The translations under genes were made by a program, and so were the position numbers. A DNA stretch of 64,000 nucleotides from contig CM049309.1 of the NCBI GenBank assembly GCA_026874595.1, positions 2,270,076 through 2,334,075 on the forward strand, written 5' to 3'. Positions 45,863 to 55,661 of the stretch are shown piece after piece (the stretch's first letter is position 1; every line of letters starts with the position of its first letter). The notes below the pieces were generated by a model. That model was not told the origin of the DNA. It did not search any database and worked only from the letters and a program-made list of their open reading frames with translations. The DNA is from Sipunculus nudus. Its lineage: Eukaryota > Annelida > Sipuncula > Golfingiida > Sipunculidae.

Positions 45863-46040
45863 TCATAACCCATTTCATTCACCAGAACTCTATCTGGTGA
45901 ACTTATAATATTGGTGATAAGCGAGGATGATGTATTGTCCAGGCTTTGTCATATACAGTATAACCCCTTTCATTCACCAGAACCAAAGAAAGTATTGGTG
46001 GAATAATCGGTTTATAATGAGGGGTTGATTTACTGGACAA
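45863..46040. repeat. Two related imperfect hairpins in tandem, possible pogo-like MITE remnants
   Basis: Each unit starts with an AACCCATTTCATTCACCAGA-like phrase (about 45874 and 45962). Each ends with an imperfect reverse complement (TTGGTGATAAGCGAGG; GGTTTATAATGAGGGGTTG). ACAGTATAACCCC at the left of the second unit and the complement CAGTAAATCAACCCC at its right resemble pogo/Tigger-type ends beginning CAGT. Confidence 0.4.
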
Positions 46041-46129
46041 AACAAGATACTTAGAATTTAATATATGTAACCTTATAACCTACGCAAATTATCACCAAAC
46101 CATATAAGATTAACAGATATTTCAGATGT

Positions 46130-46252
46130 TTGACCCCAATCAAGGGTGGGTGGGGACTGACTGTGAAAAGCTAACCATTTATCAGCTGAGGCTCAAACTG
46201 AATATCCCAGCTTTTAGCCCTGTGCTCTAACTCTAGATCAGGGAAGCTGGTC
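46130..46252 (-). repeat. SINE family A, truncated copy on the minus strand
   Basis: On the minus strand GATCTAGAGTTAGAGCACAG fits an A-box region and CAGTTTGAGCCTCAGCTG a B box. They are followed by CAGTCAGTCCCCACCCACCC, which resembles the GGCCCCTACCCACTTTGAG phrase of copy 10367-10745. Confidence 0.55.
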
Positions 46253-46259
46253 AACCTGT

Positions 46260-48134
46260 GTTGTTAAAGGTAAAGTGATGAGGCTGCTGGGAGAGCCAGA
46301 TGGAGACAGGTGCTTGTGGGTATATCTGGACTTACCTGTAGCCTGAGGCAGGATCAGTAGCCCCCAGGTCAGGACCAGGGATGGTCAGAAAGTGCTGCCG
46401 AAGATAACATAATAACTGCTAATGGCAAACATATGGTGACCAGACCTGCCCCTGCTGCTGGTATGTAGAATATGTAAGGGCTGCTGCAGCCACAGTCTCT
46501 ACAGACATAGAGATAGGTTTGTGTGGTCAGTCCTGGTGTAATATCAGATCAAGATGGTGCAGTCAGGGGGGTATGGAGCGGATCTGTAACTACATTGTTC
46601 ATAGTTTATTGCCCAACGGTTTTCAAACTGCAATGCTTTATCAACCAGAGGGTACTTGTTACAGCCAGGCTAAGACAAAACAGCAAAACTTGATCCAACC
46701 CTTTCTCCAGAATTGCACAAAATTTTACATGTTCTTCCATGATGCATCATCCCTTCTGGAAAGTTTTGTGGAAACAAACAGGGTCAAAACCATAAATTCC
46801 TTGACAGAGGTCATGATCTGATTGCAGAAATACTGCCCTACTGTCCATTTATTGATTTACCAAGGACTGGTCACTTAAATTAACTCCTGCTTCATGAAGG
46901 TTGATGTATTGGAATGATGTGTGATATTGTGTGGTACTTCCAAACTATCTCTGTCTTATAAGGCAGTGCCTTATTTTAAATATGCAAATTTTTCGGCATC
47001 GATACAGCCTGATAGGAGACTTGAATTATACAGAGTAATAGGCGTATAGAATTAAACAGACTCCTTATTGTAGTTTTCAGTCTCTCCTAGAACTGTAGGT
47101 TTGTGTCAGCCAATCAGCTTGTAGGCTACTGATTAGTGTGTTTTACCTGAGGGCAGTAAGCTTAATATTGTCAGTCTGTTGACCCTTAATCAGTGGTGCT
47201 AAGATTCTCCCCTGTGGGGTCTCACTCCCCTTAGATCTGTTAATTAGCACCAACTTCTCTGTCCAAGAGGATAAGCAAAACCGAGACACTAAAGCCAAGT
47301 GCGTTACAGTGTTACACATTCCAATCAGAGATGTGCTGAGGATTTCCGTTGTGGGTTATTCATTGTCCTTTATCTGGCACAGTTTGTTCCAGTAATGGAC
47401 TGAACAAATAGGTACACACTTAATATCAGCGAGGAGGCAGATCTGCCAAGAAATCAAATCAAGGATCAGAATTTCTGATGTCCGAATAGGAAGACAAGGC
47501 AAATACTGCTTGAGCTGTTTCGTGTTCTTGTTGCCCAGTTTAAACCCTTGAATCAGGTGTAGTCCTCTTGTATTAATCAAGATTGCTTCGGTGAATGAGG
47601 TTTTTATTCAAGCAATGTGGAAGTAATGCTTCATCAGATATTAGCATTAACCAAACCAAGGCAGTCGTCAACAGTTACTGCTTCAGTTTCATGTGTCTGC
47701 ATGCTGCTGGGAAAATAAATTGAATGTGGATAAAAAAAAAGTGCATTCAGTACCGGGTTGTTGTGTTCCAGGTAGCACAGGTAACCTACAGGTGTTTTCA
47801 CCCAGTCAGTTTGTGCTGGCTAAATTTATCACACCAGACCCAGTTTTCATACTACAGCTCAGTGTGAGGACAGGTTGTTGGTACCAGCTCCCCAACCATG
47901 CGGGATAAATAGGATGCGGAGATGATATTAAACCAGGCTTCGTACCTACCTGATCTGTGTATGATCAGATGGGAGGGATGGCAGTTAATCTGAAATAGCC
48001 AGACCCATTACCTCCTCCAGGTCCATATGGCAACTACGTGTTGGTGTAAAACCAGTATGATGCAACACTCCTTCACAGCAGTCCACGGCATATTCCTAAA
48101 CTATTTTCATTTTCTCTTGAGATGAAATAAAAAC
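46260..48134. other. No certain gene; some exon-like fragments
   Basis: Plus-strand ORFs at 46519-46821 and 47693-47908 and a minus ORF at 47356-47580 lack recognisable domains. A minus-strand donor-like CTACAG|GTAAGT at about 46338 follows an open 59-bp stretch. The region 47090-47340 is less A/T-rich, with two CCAATCAG phrases and GTTAATTAGC, and might be regulatory. Confidence 0.3.
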
Positions 48135-48270
48135 ACATTCTAAGGAATGCAAGCCTCCGCCATGTGAGGGGGCCCCTATTGTGGGATGCTTCCCAACCTG
48201 TATTTGCATTCACTTATTCAGCCCATACTCCTAAGTTCATTCCTCCATAAGTGACTACATTTGTAAATAC
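48135..48270 (+). repeat. SINE family D, 5' fragment
   Basis: CATTCTAAGGAATGCAAGCC, GTGGGATGCTTCCCAACCTG and CATAAGTGACTACATTTGTA match the corresponding phrases of 33345-33660. Confidence 0.55.
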
Positions 48271-48292
48271 TGTGGTTGTTTTCTTATTTGCG

Positions 48293-48348
48293 GTGGTTTC
48301 AAATTCGCGATATTCATGGTTGCTCTCTGACTGCGAATTTGAAACCAC
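48293..48348. repeat. Perfect 16-bp inverted repeat with 24-base loop
   Basis: GTGGTTTCAAATTCGC (48293-48308) and GCGAATTTGAAACCAC (48333-48348). It directly follows the SINE fragment and may be a tiny MITE or a transcribed hairpin. Confidence 0.85.
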
Positions 48349-48774
48349 GCAGTTTTGAATGCATATATACCAGGCCATTATCCTTAATTTCAGAAGCTGC
48401 CAATAGTTGGTGACAGTTGAAATTAATCTTCAGTTACGTAGTGATGTCTATCGAGCCTGGTGCATATAAATAACCGTGATTCAGGGAGAATAACAGGGTC
48501 CACTAAAAATAATATTGGTTGGCATAGATGCAAAAATCATGACCTTTTGAAGGGATGCACTGACCGGTTGGGCATGCCTGGCAGTTTTTCCCTGCCCCCC
48601 CCCCCGGCACATGACTGGAGCTCAGAAAGTGTCAGTGTCTGCCAGGCAGTAATATTTAAAAACTAGAATACGGGTAGTCGACAAGCGACTACGTGTATCC
48701 GCCTAAATCAGAGTGGAACGGGTGAAGTGAGGCATGGATAAAGTGGCAAGGGAAATAGAGTGTTGCATATTAGC

Positions 48775-50160
48775 ATGGATGTCTGCAGCCAAATTGTGTA
48801 TGAAGGTTGCCCCCCTACCACAAAATCCAGAAAGCCATCCCAGTTGTATACATATGCAAAATTTAAGGCAGATAAGTCAAACCACTACATGTATATGAGT
48901 GATTTTAGCCCGTGGCAGACAATCAGATGGACGCTGAGCAAAAATGGTTGCAGGTGACGGCACCAGTTTTGCGTATGATAAGAAGCTATGTGAGAACTAT
49001 ACACATGCAAAACTTTTGCGGAATCGGTCAAACGGTTAGCAAGATATGAGCTTGGATGTCTGCTGCATAAACTAGAATGCAGGTGGCTCCACCTGTCATA
49101 AAATCAAGAAAGCTGTCGGGGATGTATAAACCTGCAAACTTTTAGCCAGATATGTCAAACCACTGCCGAGATATGAGTGATTTTATCCCATGGCAGACAA
49201 ACAGACAGGAGCTGTGCAAAAATGGCTGCAGGTGGCGCCACAAGTTTTGCGTATGTTATAAAGCTCTCCAAGGGCTACATTTGTGCAAAAAAATTTTCCT
49301 GATCGGTCAAACGGTTCCAGAGATATGAGCTTGGATGTCTGCAGCGTAAATGTGAATGTAGGTGGCGCCACCTGTCATAAAATCAGAAAAGCTATCCAGA
49401 ATGTAAACGCATGCCAAATTTCAGGTGAATTAGTCAAGTCACTGCAGAGATATGAGTGATTTTAACCCAAGGCAGACAAATAAATGGACACTGTGCAAAC
49501 ATGGTTGCAGGTGGCTCCGCCATTTTTTGTGTATGTTATAAAGCTCTCCAAGGGCTACATTTGTGCGAAAAAATTTTCCTGATCGGTCAAACGGTTCCCG
49601 AGATATGAGCTTGGATGTCTGCAGCGTAAACGTGAATGTAGGTGGCGCCACCTGTCACAAAATCAGAAAAGCTATCCAGGATGTATACGCATGCCAAATT
49701 TCAGGTGAATTAGTCAAGTCACTGCAGAGATATGAGTGATTTTAACCCAAGGCAGATGAACAGATGGACACTGTGCAAACATGGTTGCAGGTGGCGCCAC
49801 CATTTTTTGTGTATGTTATAAAGCTCTCTAAGGGCTACATTTGTGCAAAAAAATTTTCCTGATCGGTCAAACGGTTCCCGAGATATGAGCTTGGATGTCT
49901 GCAGCGTAAACGTGAATGTATGTGGCGCCACCTGTCACAAAATCAGAAAAGCCATCCAGGATGTATACGCATGCCAAATTTCAGGTGAATTAGTCAAGTC
50001 ACTGCAGAGATATGAGTGATTTTAACCCAAGGCAGACGAACAGATGGACACTGTGCAAACATGGTTGCAGGTGGCGCCACCATTTTTTGTCTATGTTATA
50101 AAGCTCTCCAAGGGCTTCATTTGTGCGAAAAAATTTTCCTGATCCGTCAAACGGTTCCCT
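48775..50160. repeat. Satellite array, 280-bp dimeric unit, about 5 copies
   Basis: The phrase GGATGTCTGCAGC recurs at about 48778, 49053, 49333, 49613 and 49893, a period close to 280 bp. Each unit contains two diverged halves of 149 and 131 bp. Each half holds the 12-bp palindrome GGTGGCGCCACC or a close variant and ends near a GTCAAACGGTTCCCGAGATA-like or GTCAAGTCACTGCAGAGATA-like phrase. The left copies are more diverged than the three at 49333-50160, as expected for array edges. The minus ORFs at 49183, 49439 and 49719 (62-70 codons) are repeat by-products. Confidence 0.93.
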
Positions 50161-51004
50161 GAGATATGTGGGTTTATGTGTGGAAACAGACGCACAAACG
50201 GACGCAGAGCGCAGAGGAAAGGTCAGAGGTCAAAACAAAATCGGGGCGCAGCAGTTCACATGTGACCCAAACATAATCCCGGGTTTCGTAAAATTCCGCC
50301 CAGTGGTTACAGAGGAGTTCTCCGGAAACCTACGCGGCGGCGGCGGCGGCGGCGGCGTGCAGCTGAAAACATAGTATCCGCAAAACTCTGTTTTGGCAGA
50401 TACAATTACGTGTATGTGTGCAAAGCCAGATGACATCCAGCGCCGCTTTAAAGAGTATTGAGTGGAAGGCACTCTTTCACATAAAGCCGTATTTAGTAAT
50501 TGTTAATGAATAAAATTTGCCACTAAAGTAGTGAACGTAGTCGCTAGGGAAGCGCCACCTTGTAACTGTATAAAGGACTATTTCTGTCACTACCGAAATC
50601 ATTACGCGCCAAACAATGTTTGATTGGCTAGTGATGATGTGAATTTTGAATATATTTGAAAGGTCACAGTTCATTATGGGGCCAAATAGCCGCAGAACAG
50701 TGGAAAAAAATTTGTTTAGAATGAGCCTTGGCCCTGAACTAATTACATCCAGCCATCCGTGACTGTTCGAACATGCGATATCCGGTGTTCCGGACAAAGA
50801 ATTAGTAGACCTAGATAATAGTGAAATCCGTGGTTTATGAAATAATTTGGTCATTACAGTTCAGTTTCATATTTGATATTAAAATATACTATTAAACTAA
50901 TGAGAGTGCAAAAATGGAACCCCGTGAAACTTTTAAAAATACAAAAACCGCAAAAATTCAGCCCCGCTGATATTAAGGCAACAACAGTATTCCTTGTTAA
51001 TATT
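50161..51004. other. CpG-rich segment after the satellite, then non-coding DNA
   Basis: From 50161 to about 50460 the sequence is notably CpG-rich (GGACGCAGAGCGCAG; TCGGGGCGCAGCAG). It includes a (CGG)n tract. ORFs on both strands (50123-50374, 50230-50472, 50477-50854) overlap each other, with no domain. At 50540-50820 further CpG-bearing sequence with two ATTGGCTA/CCAAT-like sites may be an old promoter or transposon. Confidence 0.3.
50334..50357. repeat. (CGG)n trinucleotide repeat, about 8 copies
   Basis: A perfect CGG/GGC run ending at CGTGCAG. In this A/T-rich, CpG-poor DNA it stands out strongly. Confidence 0.95.
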
Positions 51005-51165
51005 CCTGAATGCGGATCATGTGCCAGATCCACACCAAAATATACCGGTAATCATTTCTTCATTGACCCATTCCATAAAAGTCCTGAAAATTTCATGAAT
51101 GTTGTGATCACACACACCCACACACAAACATGGATAGTTTACCCTCCTGGCAGAGGCAAAGTTAC
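51005..51165 (+). repeat. SINE family D, 3' fragment
   Basis: GATCATGTGCCAGATCCACA, CATTGACCCATTCC, CCTGAAAATTTCATGAATG, CACACACCCACACACAAAC and GGCAGAGGCA match the 3' half of 33345-33660 in order. The ORF at 50873-51205 covers this repeat and is not a gene. Confidence 0.65.
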
Positions 51166-51599
51166 ATCTCTTGTGAGATTTGGTGTACTGTTTTTCTCTC
51201 TTTAATCCAGTATATGACAGATATGGTGGACAGGCTTGTTAGTGCTCATACACCAGTAGTTTTAGTCATTAACATTTGTTTCCTCATCCTGAATTCTTGA
51301 GTGCACCCCTGTAGGGAGGCTAATCAAAACATGCATGCATATATGTTAACATCAAACAAGCATAACATCTGTTTTATATGCGTCTTGATCAAAGCAAGAT
51401 GCATTATGGGAAGGGTAATGATGTTTCGGTGGAGCTAGTGTGTTAATGATCAAATGAGGCATTTGGTTGAGCTTCAACACTTCATTTAGATTGATGTTTA
51501 TATTCTGATTTTCAAGTTGATTTTGTGGTGTAGTCCTCTACAATATATGTTATGTTGGAGGAGTGTGGTTTCCTGTGGTAGTTAGTTGTTTATTTACCG

Positions 51600-51932
51600 A
51601 TGATTAATCTATAGGTAGTACTTCCATGAGTAGTCCAGCAGCATTCCAGGAGGTCAAAAAATAAGATGAAAAGTTAAGAAGTAATATCAGAGATACTTTT
51701 CCCACTTTTTACCCAGCAAGGGTGAGCACTCTATAGGTTAAATGGGAAGGTTGTACGCAACACCTGTGTTTCATTCACAAACTAGTACACCTTTCAGGGT
51801 TCTTTGATGGAATACCCCAGGATATAAAATGAGAGGAAGTGCATGATACTGCCCCGTTACTTACCTAGTCTGAAACTGGAAAGGAATTCTGCAGCTGTAC
51901 ATATATTAGCATTAAAAATGGAGGCTGTTACC
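51600..51932 (+). repeat. SINE family A, copy 3
   Basis: AAATGGGAAGGTTGTACGCA, TTCATTCACAAACTAG, ACCTTTCAGGGTTC, GAGAGGAAGTGCA, TGAAACTGGAAAGGAATTC and GCATTAAAAATGGAGG follow the order of the copy at 10367-10745. The tRNA head is badly decayed. Confidence 0.65.
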
Positions 51933-51948
51933 TTGGACAACAAAAAAA

Positions 51949-51976
51949 TATTTTAAAATATTTTAAAATATTTTAA
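51949..51976. repeat. 10-bp tandem repeat ATTTTAAAAT
   Basis: Nearly three copies, directly after the SINE; possibly grown from its A/T-rich tail. Confidence 0.85.
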
Positions 51977-52097
51977 AAAAGTAATACCAGTCAGTTTTCT
52001 TGTGATTTTGCTGTTTTTCATATTTGGAGTATATGACAAGTGTGCAACTTTTTTACTTCCTGTGTACTTCAATCTTGTTAAACGGGAACAGGCCTGA

Positions 52098-52290
52098 CAA
52101 CAAAGGAGTTCATCCACAATCTAACGCCAAAACCACCAGGTTATCCTGATCCCATTGCAAGACTCAGTTGCCAGATTATAGACAAATATGGTCACTCTGT
52201 TATTAACAGTTCAGCATTTAATGAGGAAGGTTCATTTAAAATAGTTCCATTGTATTGCTGTGCAAGTGTGGGGCATCACATATATTTCCA
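52098..52290 (+). CDS. Coding-like fragment, plus strand, unidentified
   Basis: After an in-frame TAA at about 52079, a frame runs about 65 codons to TAA at about 52293. It includes TTKEFIHNLTPKPPGYPDP, then IARLSCQIIDKYGHSVIN. It has no ATG, so it would need an acceptor; AACGGGAACAG|GCCTG at about 52097, with a pyrimidine-rich tract upstream, is possible. The residue mix reads like real protein. It could be a single exon, a decayed gene or a transposon fragment. It faces a minus-strand coding-like frame 80 bp away. Confidence 0.25.
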
Positions 52291-52369
52291 ATAATTTTTG
52301 CAGTTAATCCTTTTTTTTAGCACTAAATAAATATATGTGATATGGATTTTGAAGCTACGGCAGAATTTA

Positions 52370-52627
52370 TCATTCATTTGGCTGAAGGGAAGAAAAAAAA
52401 ACTTTTGCGTCATTCGAGGCCTGATTGCTTACTGTGAGGAAAATTAGCTTCACTTTTTCTTCAGCAGACAGTTGCAAATTTAGATCTGTTTTTCTTAGGT
52501 TACTTTTTTGTGAAAATTTATCCTTATGTAAAGGGTGAATGTATTCTTTCCAAAGGTCCTGGCCATAATGTGCCTTTACAATTGTCAATATTTTATTTCT
52601 TTGACTCTGTGTGGGTGACACCAACAA
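52370..52627 (-). CDS. Coding-like fragment, minus strand, unidentified C-terminus
   Basis: An 85-codon frame ends at TGA (52370-52372). It includes TIVKAHYGQDLWKEYIHPL, then HKDKFSQKSNLRKTDL and LQLSAEEKVKLIF. The frame continues open to an in-frame TGA at about 52,690 without an ATG, so it would be a terminal exon; an acceptor TCACCCACACAG|AGT at about 52602 is possible. The charged, low-cysteine composition looks coding. I do not recognise a family; a retroelement or transposase remnant is an alternative. Confidence 0.27.
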   Translation of the reverse strand: MLVSPTQSQRNKILTIVKAHYGQDLWKEYIHPLHKDKFSQKSNLRKTDLNLQLSAEEKVKLIFLTVSNQASNDAKVFFSSLQPNE

Positions 52628-52699
52628 TAACAGTAAGTCAGTTTTGTTAACTGATACAGCCGTTTTTCTGTTGCATGATACCCTTCATCATACAGTTTG

Positions 52700-53950
52700 T
52701 TTAGTCTTCAGTTCTTGAGTGTTGGTGATCAGAAAAGCCCAAGATTTAGCAATTCTCTGCTTGAATTAAATACATGTACAACTGATTAAACTGCCCTGGC
52801 TGTGGATACTGACCTAACATAACTCTGCACACTTGTGTGATTTCATGTGCAGTATGGTATGACTAATTCAACTAATGATTTTCTGATATAAATTAAGTTC
52901 ACATTCCTGATCAGACTGTGACAATGACTGAAAAATATCCTGAACCCTCCAGCAATAATGGTATACGTTCATCATACAACTTTAGGATGCCAGATGTTCT
53001 CAATATGACCTCAGACTTTGAATTTGTTGTCTTTTTACCCAATTCTTTGCAAGGTCTAAATAACTGACAGAGTACCTAATTCAGTCACTGAGAGCTAGAA
53101 GCATGTTTGGATATATATGATATTTTAAAAAAATGTTTCCAAAAATAGTGGTGAACCCCTCGGTGGAATGGACCACACATATATCATAAGGCAGCAGGTT
53201 TTTCCTGTATATCCGATTGTATATAAACAGAAATGGTAAAATTGATGTTTATAAATAATATTATGTCTGACACTTCTGTGTTATATAATCCTGTCACAGT
53301 TATTATGATAAATGAGACACTGTAACTGACTCACTCTGTATGTAAAGCATAGGGACCATACAGAACACTGGATTTAAACATGTAAATTACTGGTATGTCA
53401 AACATTCAACAATCTAAAATAAGTCTAACATCTATGGCAGTGAAGTTTTATTAGAAACGGTTTATAAAACATGAGCTACCCAACAGCCAGTTTCAGGCAT
53501 GGTATATACCTGCCCACACTGTGTCTACTGTCAGTGCCAGCAAGCTGTATGATGCCAGCATGGCTGACAACCAGTTACCAGCACGCAGTCTGCTTATTGT
53601 GGCTGAATGTTATCTGTGTGGGATGTGTGTACTTTTATTAGTACATCAATTTAATCATATCTTTGTGGTATAAAACATCCTGCCCAGAGGCCTAAATTAT
53701 TCCATTACCCAGTCCATCTGAAACCTGTTTTCTACCTGTATTTCTACCTGGGTAATTACAGAAATTCATAGCGAAGCTATCTTTTCTTATTAAGCAGCAT
53801 GACGGGTTGTTATAAGAAAATATCCATATCAAGCTTACACAGTGGGATAACAGATAGCAGATGATGATTTATACTCATCAGAATGCAGAAAACAGGTTTA
53901 CTTAGACGAATTAATTGACATCACAGGAAAGAAGAGAGATAGAACGGGGC
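52700..53950. other. Non-coding DNA, no gene recognised
   Basis: No supported exon or repeat family. A less A/T-rich stretch lies at about 53480-53620. Confidence 0.4.
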
Positions 53951-53959
53951 AATTCTGCA

Positions 53960-54450
53960 GCAACATATGACCAACAAGTTGTCATGTAATGCCGACTTAA
54001 TTGAAAATGATGGCTGATTTGTCTTGAGGAACCATCTGTCTAAAGTGAGGCCACGTTCCGACAAAGGACCAGTCCCATGAGGCTTCTTGATGATGTGTAA
54101 GACGGTGGTGGCAGTGAGATTATAATACCCAGCAGGGACTACAAGAGCGAGAGAAGGTAGCGAGTCTTAACGCAGTCTGCGTCCTCCGTCTCCCTTCCAC
54201 CATTCCAGGCACACCGTAATACTGTTTAGTCGCTGTGCCCTCACCTTGGCTTGTTGAAGTCTTTTGTAAATGCCAGTGCTTGCCGGCCATATGTTAAAAA
54301 ATAATGAGCTTGACTGCCATGTTCTCTTATAGCCGCGAGAATGTGATGAAATGCAACTGACTCGTCATTGTAATTTGTGTCTGATTAATCCCAAGGGAAC
54401 CAGTTGGCCCGTAATATTCAGGGAACAGGGCTGGAGCAGAATATTGAATA
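53960..54450. promoter_or_regulatory. Compositionally distinct patch, possible conserved enhancer
   Basis: Richer in G/C and in intact CpGs than its flanks, without a sustained frame. It contains homeodomain-like ATTAATCCC (OTX/PITX-type TAATCC at about 54385) and several TAATTG/TAATGA phrases. This is the look of a conserved non-coding element, but only alignment with relatives could show it. Confidence 0.2.
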
Positions 54451-55238
54451 TGCGCTTGTCACTTTGAGTTAGTGGTGTCATGCCTACACTTGCAGGGGTT
54501 ATGCATTTTTACCATTTTCCATTCCATGTTTGTAATTGCACTCACATCTCCCTGGGGATGTCAGTCTCAGGCTTGTATGAAGAAGTGCCCGTCTTCTGAC
54601 TTTGTGATATCTTCTTTCCGCTTTTTTCCTCTCTCCCGTCGTAGACATGCATCATTGGGTGATCCCCGGGGACCCCTTCATATTTCCCCAGGGTAGTTAG
54701 TGTGTTTTGTCTAAATGACTTGAACCTCCCTGTTTAGCGAGGGAAACTCAGAGTGGTATGATATGTGAAGTCATGCCGTTCACCTCTGCCCTTTCGTTCA
54801 TATATTCAGGGACGGTCAGCTCTAAACATCAACTGATCGGTGTCTTATCTGCATCAGTTTAATGCAGATCTTTTGTGGTTTGTATTCATGCAAGGTCCTA
54901 ACAGTCAAGGTAACGATCCTGCAGGGCATACACCATCCAATAAATAAACAACAGCTGATAAATAATTTTGATTTTTGACTTGTCCATTCCTCTTTCCAAC
55001 TAAGTGGGTATTGATTAGTGAGCAAACAAGTTAACCACAAATCTTTGTGATGCAGAACTTTGAAATTTTTAAACAGCTCTCATACAGGCAAAAATGAGCT
55101 GTTGTACACTATATACAGTATGAATTTGATATTGGTTCAGCTATTTATACCTAGTGCCATTGATTTGAATGCAATATTCTTCTCAGCATTGCTTGTGCCT
55201 ACTAGAGACATCTAGTGAGAATTGCCTAAAACAGAAAG
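54451..55238. other. Non-coding DNA with an unsupported 74-codon ORF
   Basis: The plus ORF 54472-54696 has no recognisable domain. An acceptor-like CTCTCTCCCGTCGTAG near 54642 leads into a frame that stops quickly. Confidence 0.35.
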
Positions 55239-55246
55239 CTCTGTAC

Positions 55247-55653
55247 TAGGGCTGAAAGGAGTACTTGAGTACTCGAGTCCGGGTAATACTTACCAAGTAC
55301 TTGAGTCAAAATTTTCGACTCGAGTACTCGTGTATGTACATGTTAGCATGCATATCTCAATGTTACTGCAAATTTACGGGCAGTCTGTAGGCCTATTTAT
55401 TCATTATCATAGCCTGGCATATGGCTCTAAACATATGCTAGTCAAATTAACACAGGTCTTGTTTTAACATATATCTGTTTCTTCATTAGGATAAAATTAA
55501 ATCGTCACAAAGTCAAATATATGCATATTTTGCATCGGTAAACAGATGTTCGTTTTATCTTACAGCGTTGCCATGGTAACAAGTACTCGAGTCTGAGTCA
55601 GGTAATGCCTATCGGGTACTCGAGTCCAAAAATTTGTACCCGTTTTAGCCCTA
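55247..55653. mobile_element. hAT-type MITE, 407 bp
   Basis: The left end TAGGGCTGAAAGGAGTAC and the reverse complement of the right end TAGGGCTAAAACGGGTAC match at 15 of 18 positions. TAGGG-type ends are typical of hAT elements. The flanking 8-mers CTCTGTAC (55239-55246) and CACTTTAC (55654-55661) agree at six of eight positions, fitting an aged hAT 8-bp target duplication. Near each end lie ACTCGAGTC and GAGTACTCGAGT-type palindromes. No transposase is encoded; ORF 55222-55467 is incidental. Confidence 0.8.
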
Positions 55654-55661
55654 CACTTTAC

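Noticed and set aside
46339-46397. Minus-strand exon ending in GGCTACAG|GTAAGT
   Set aside because: The donor is good and 59 bp are open, but the acceptor is weak and there is no partner exon or recognisable peptide.
49183-49931. Three similar minus-strand ORFs (MAPPTFTFTLQTSKLIS-type)
   Set aside because: They are the same 280-bp satellite unit translated three times; stops and lengths differ with unit mutations.
50873-51205. 110-codon plus-strand ORF
   Set aside because: Its right half coincides with a family D SINE fragment that recurs at 33521-33660.
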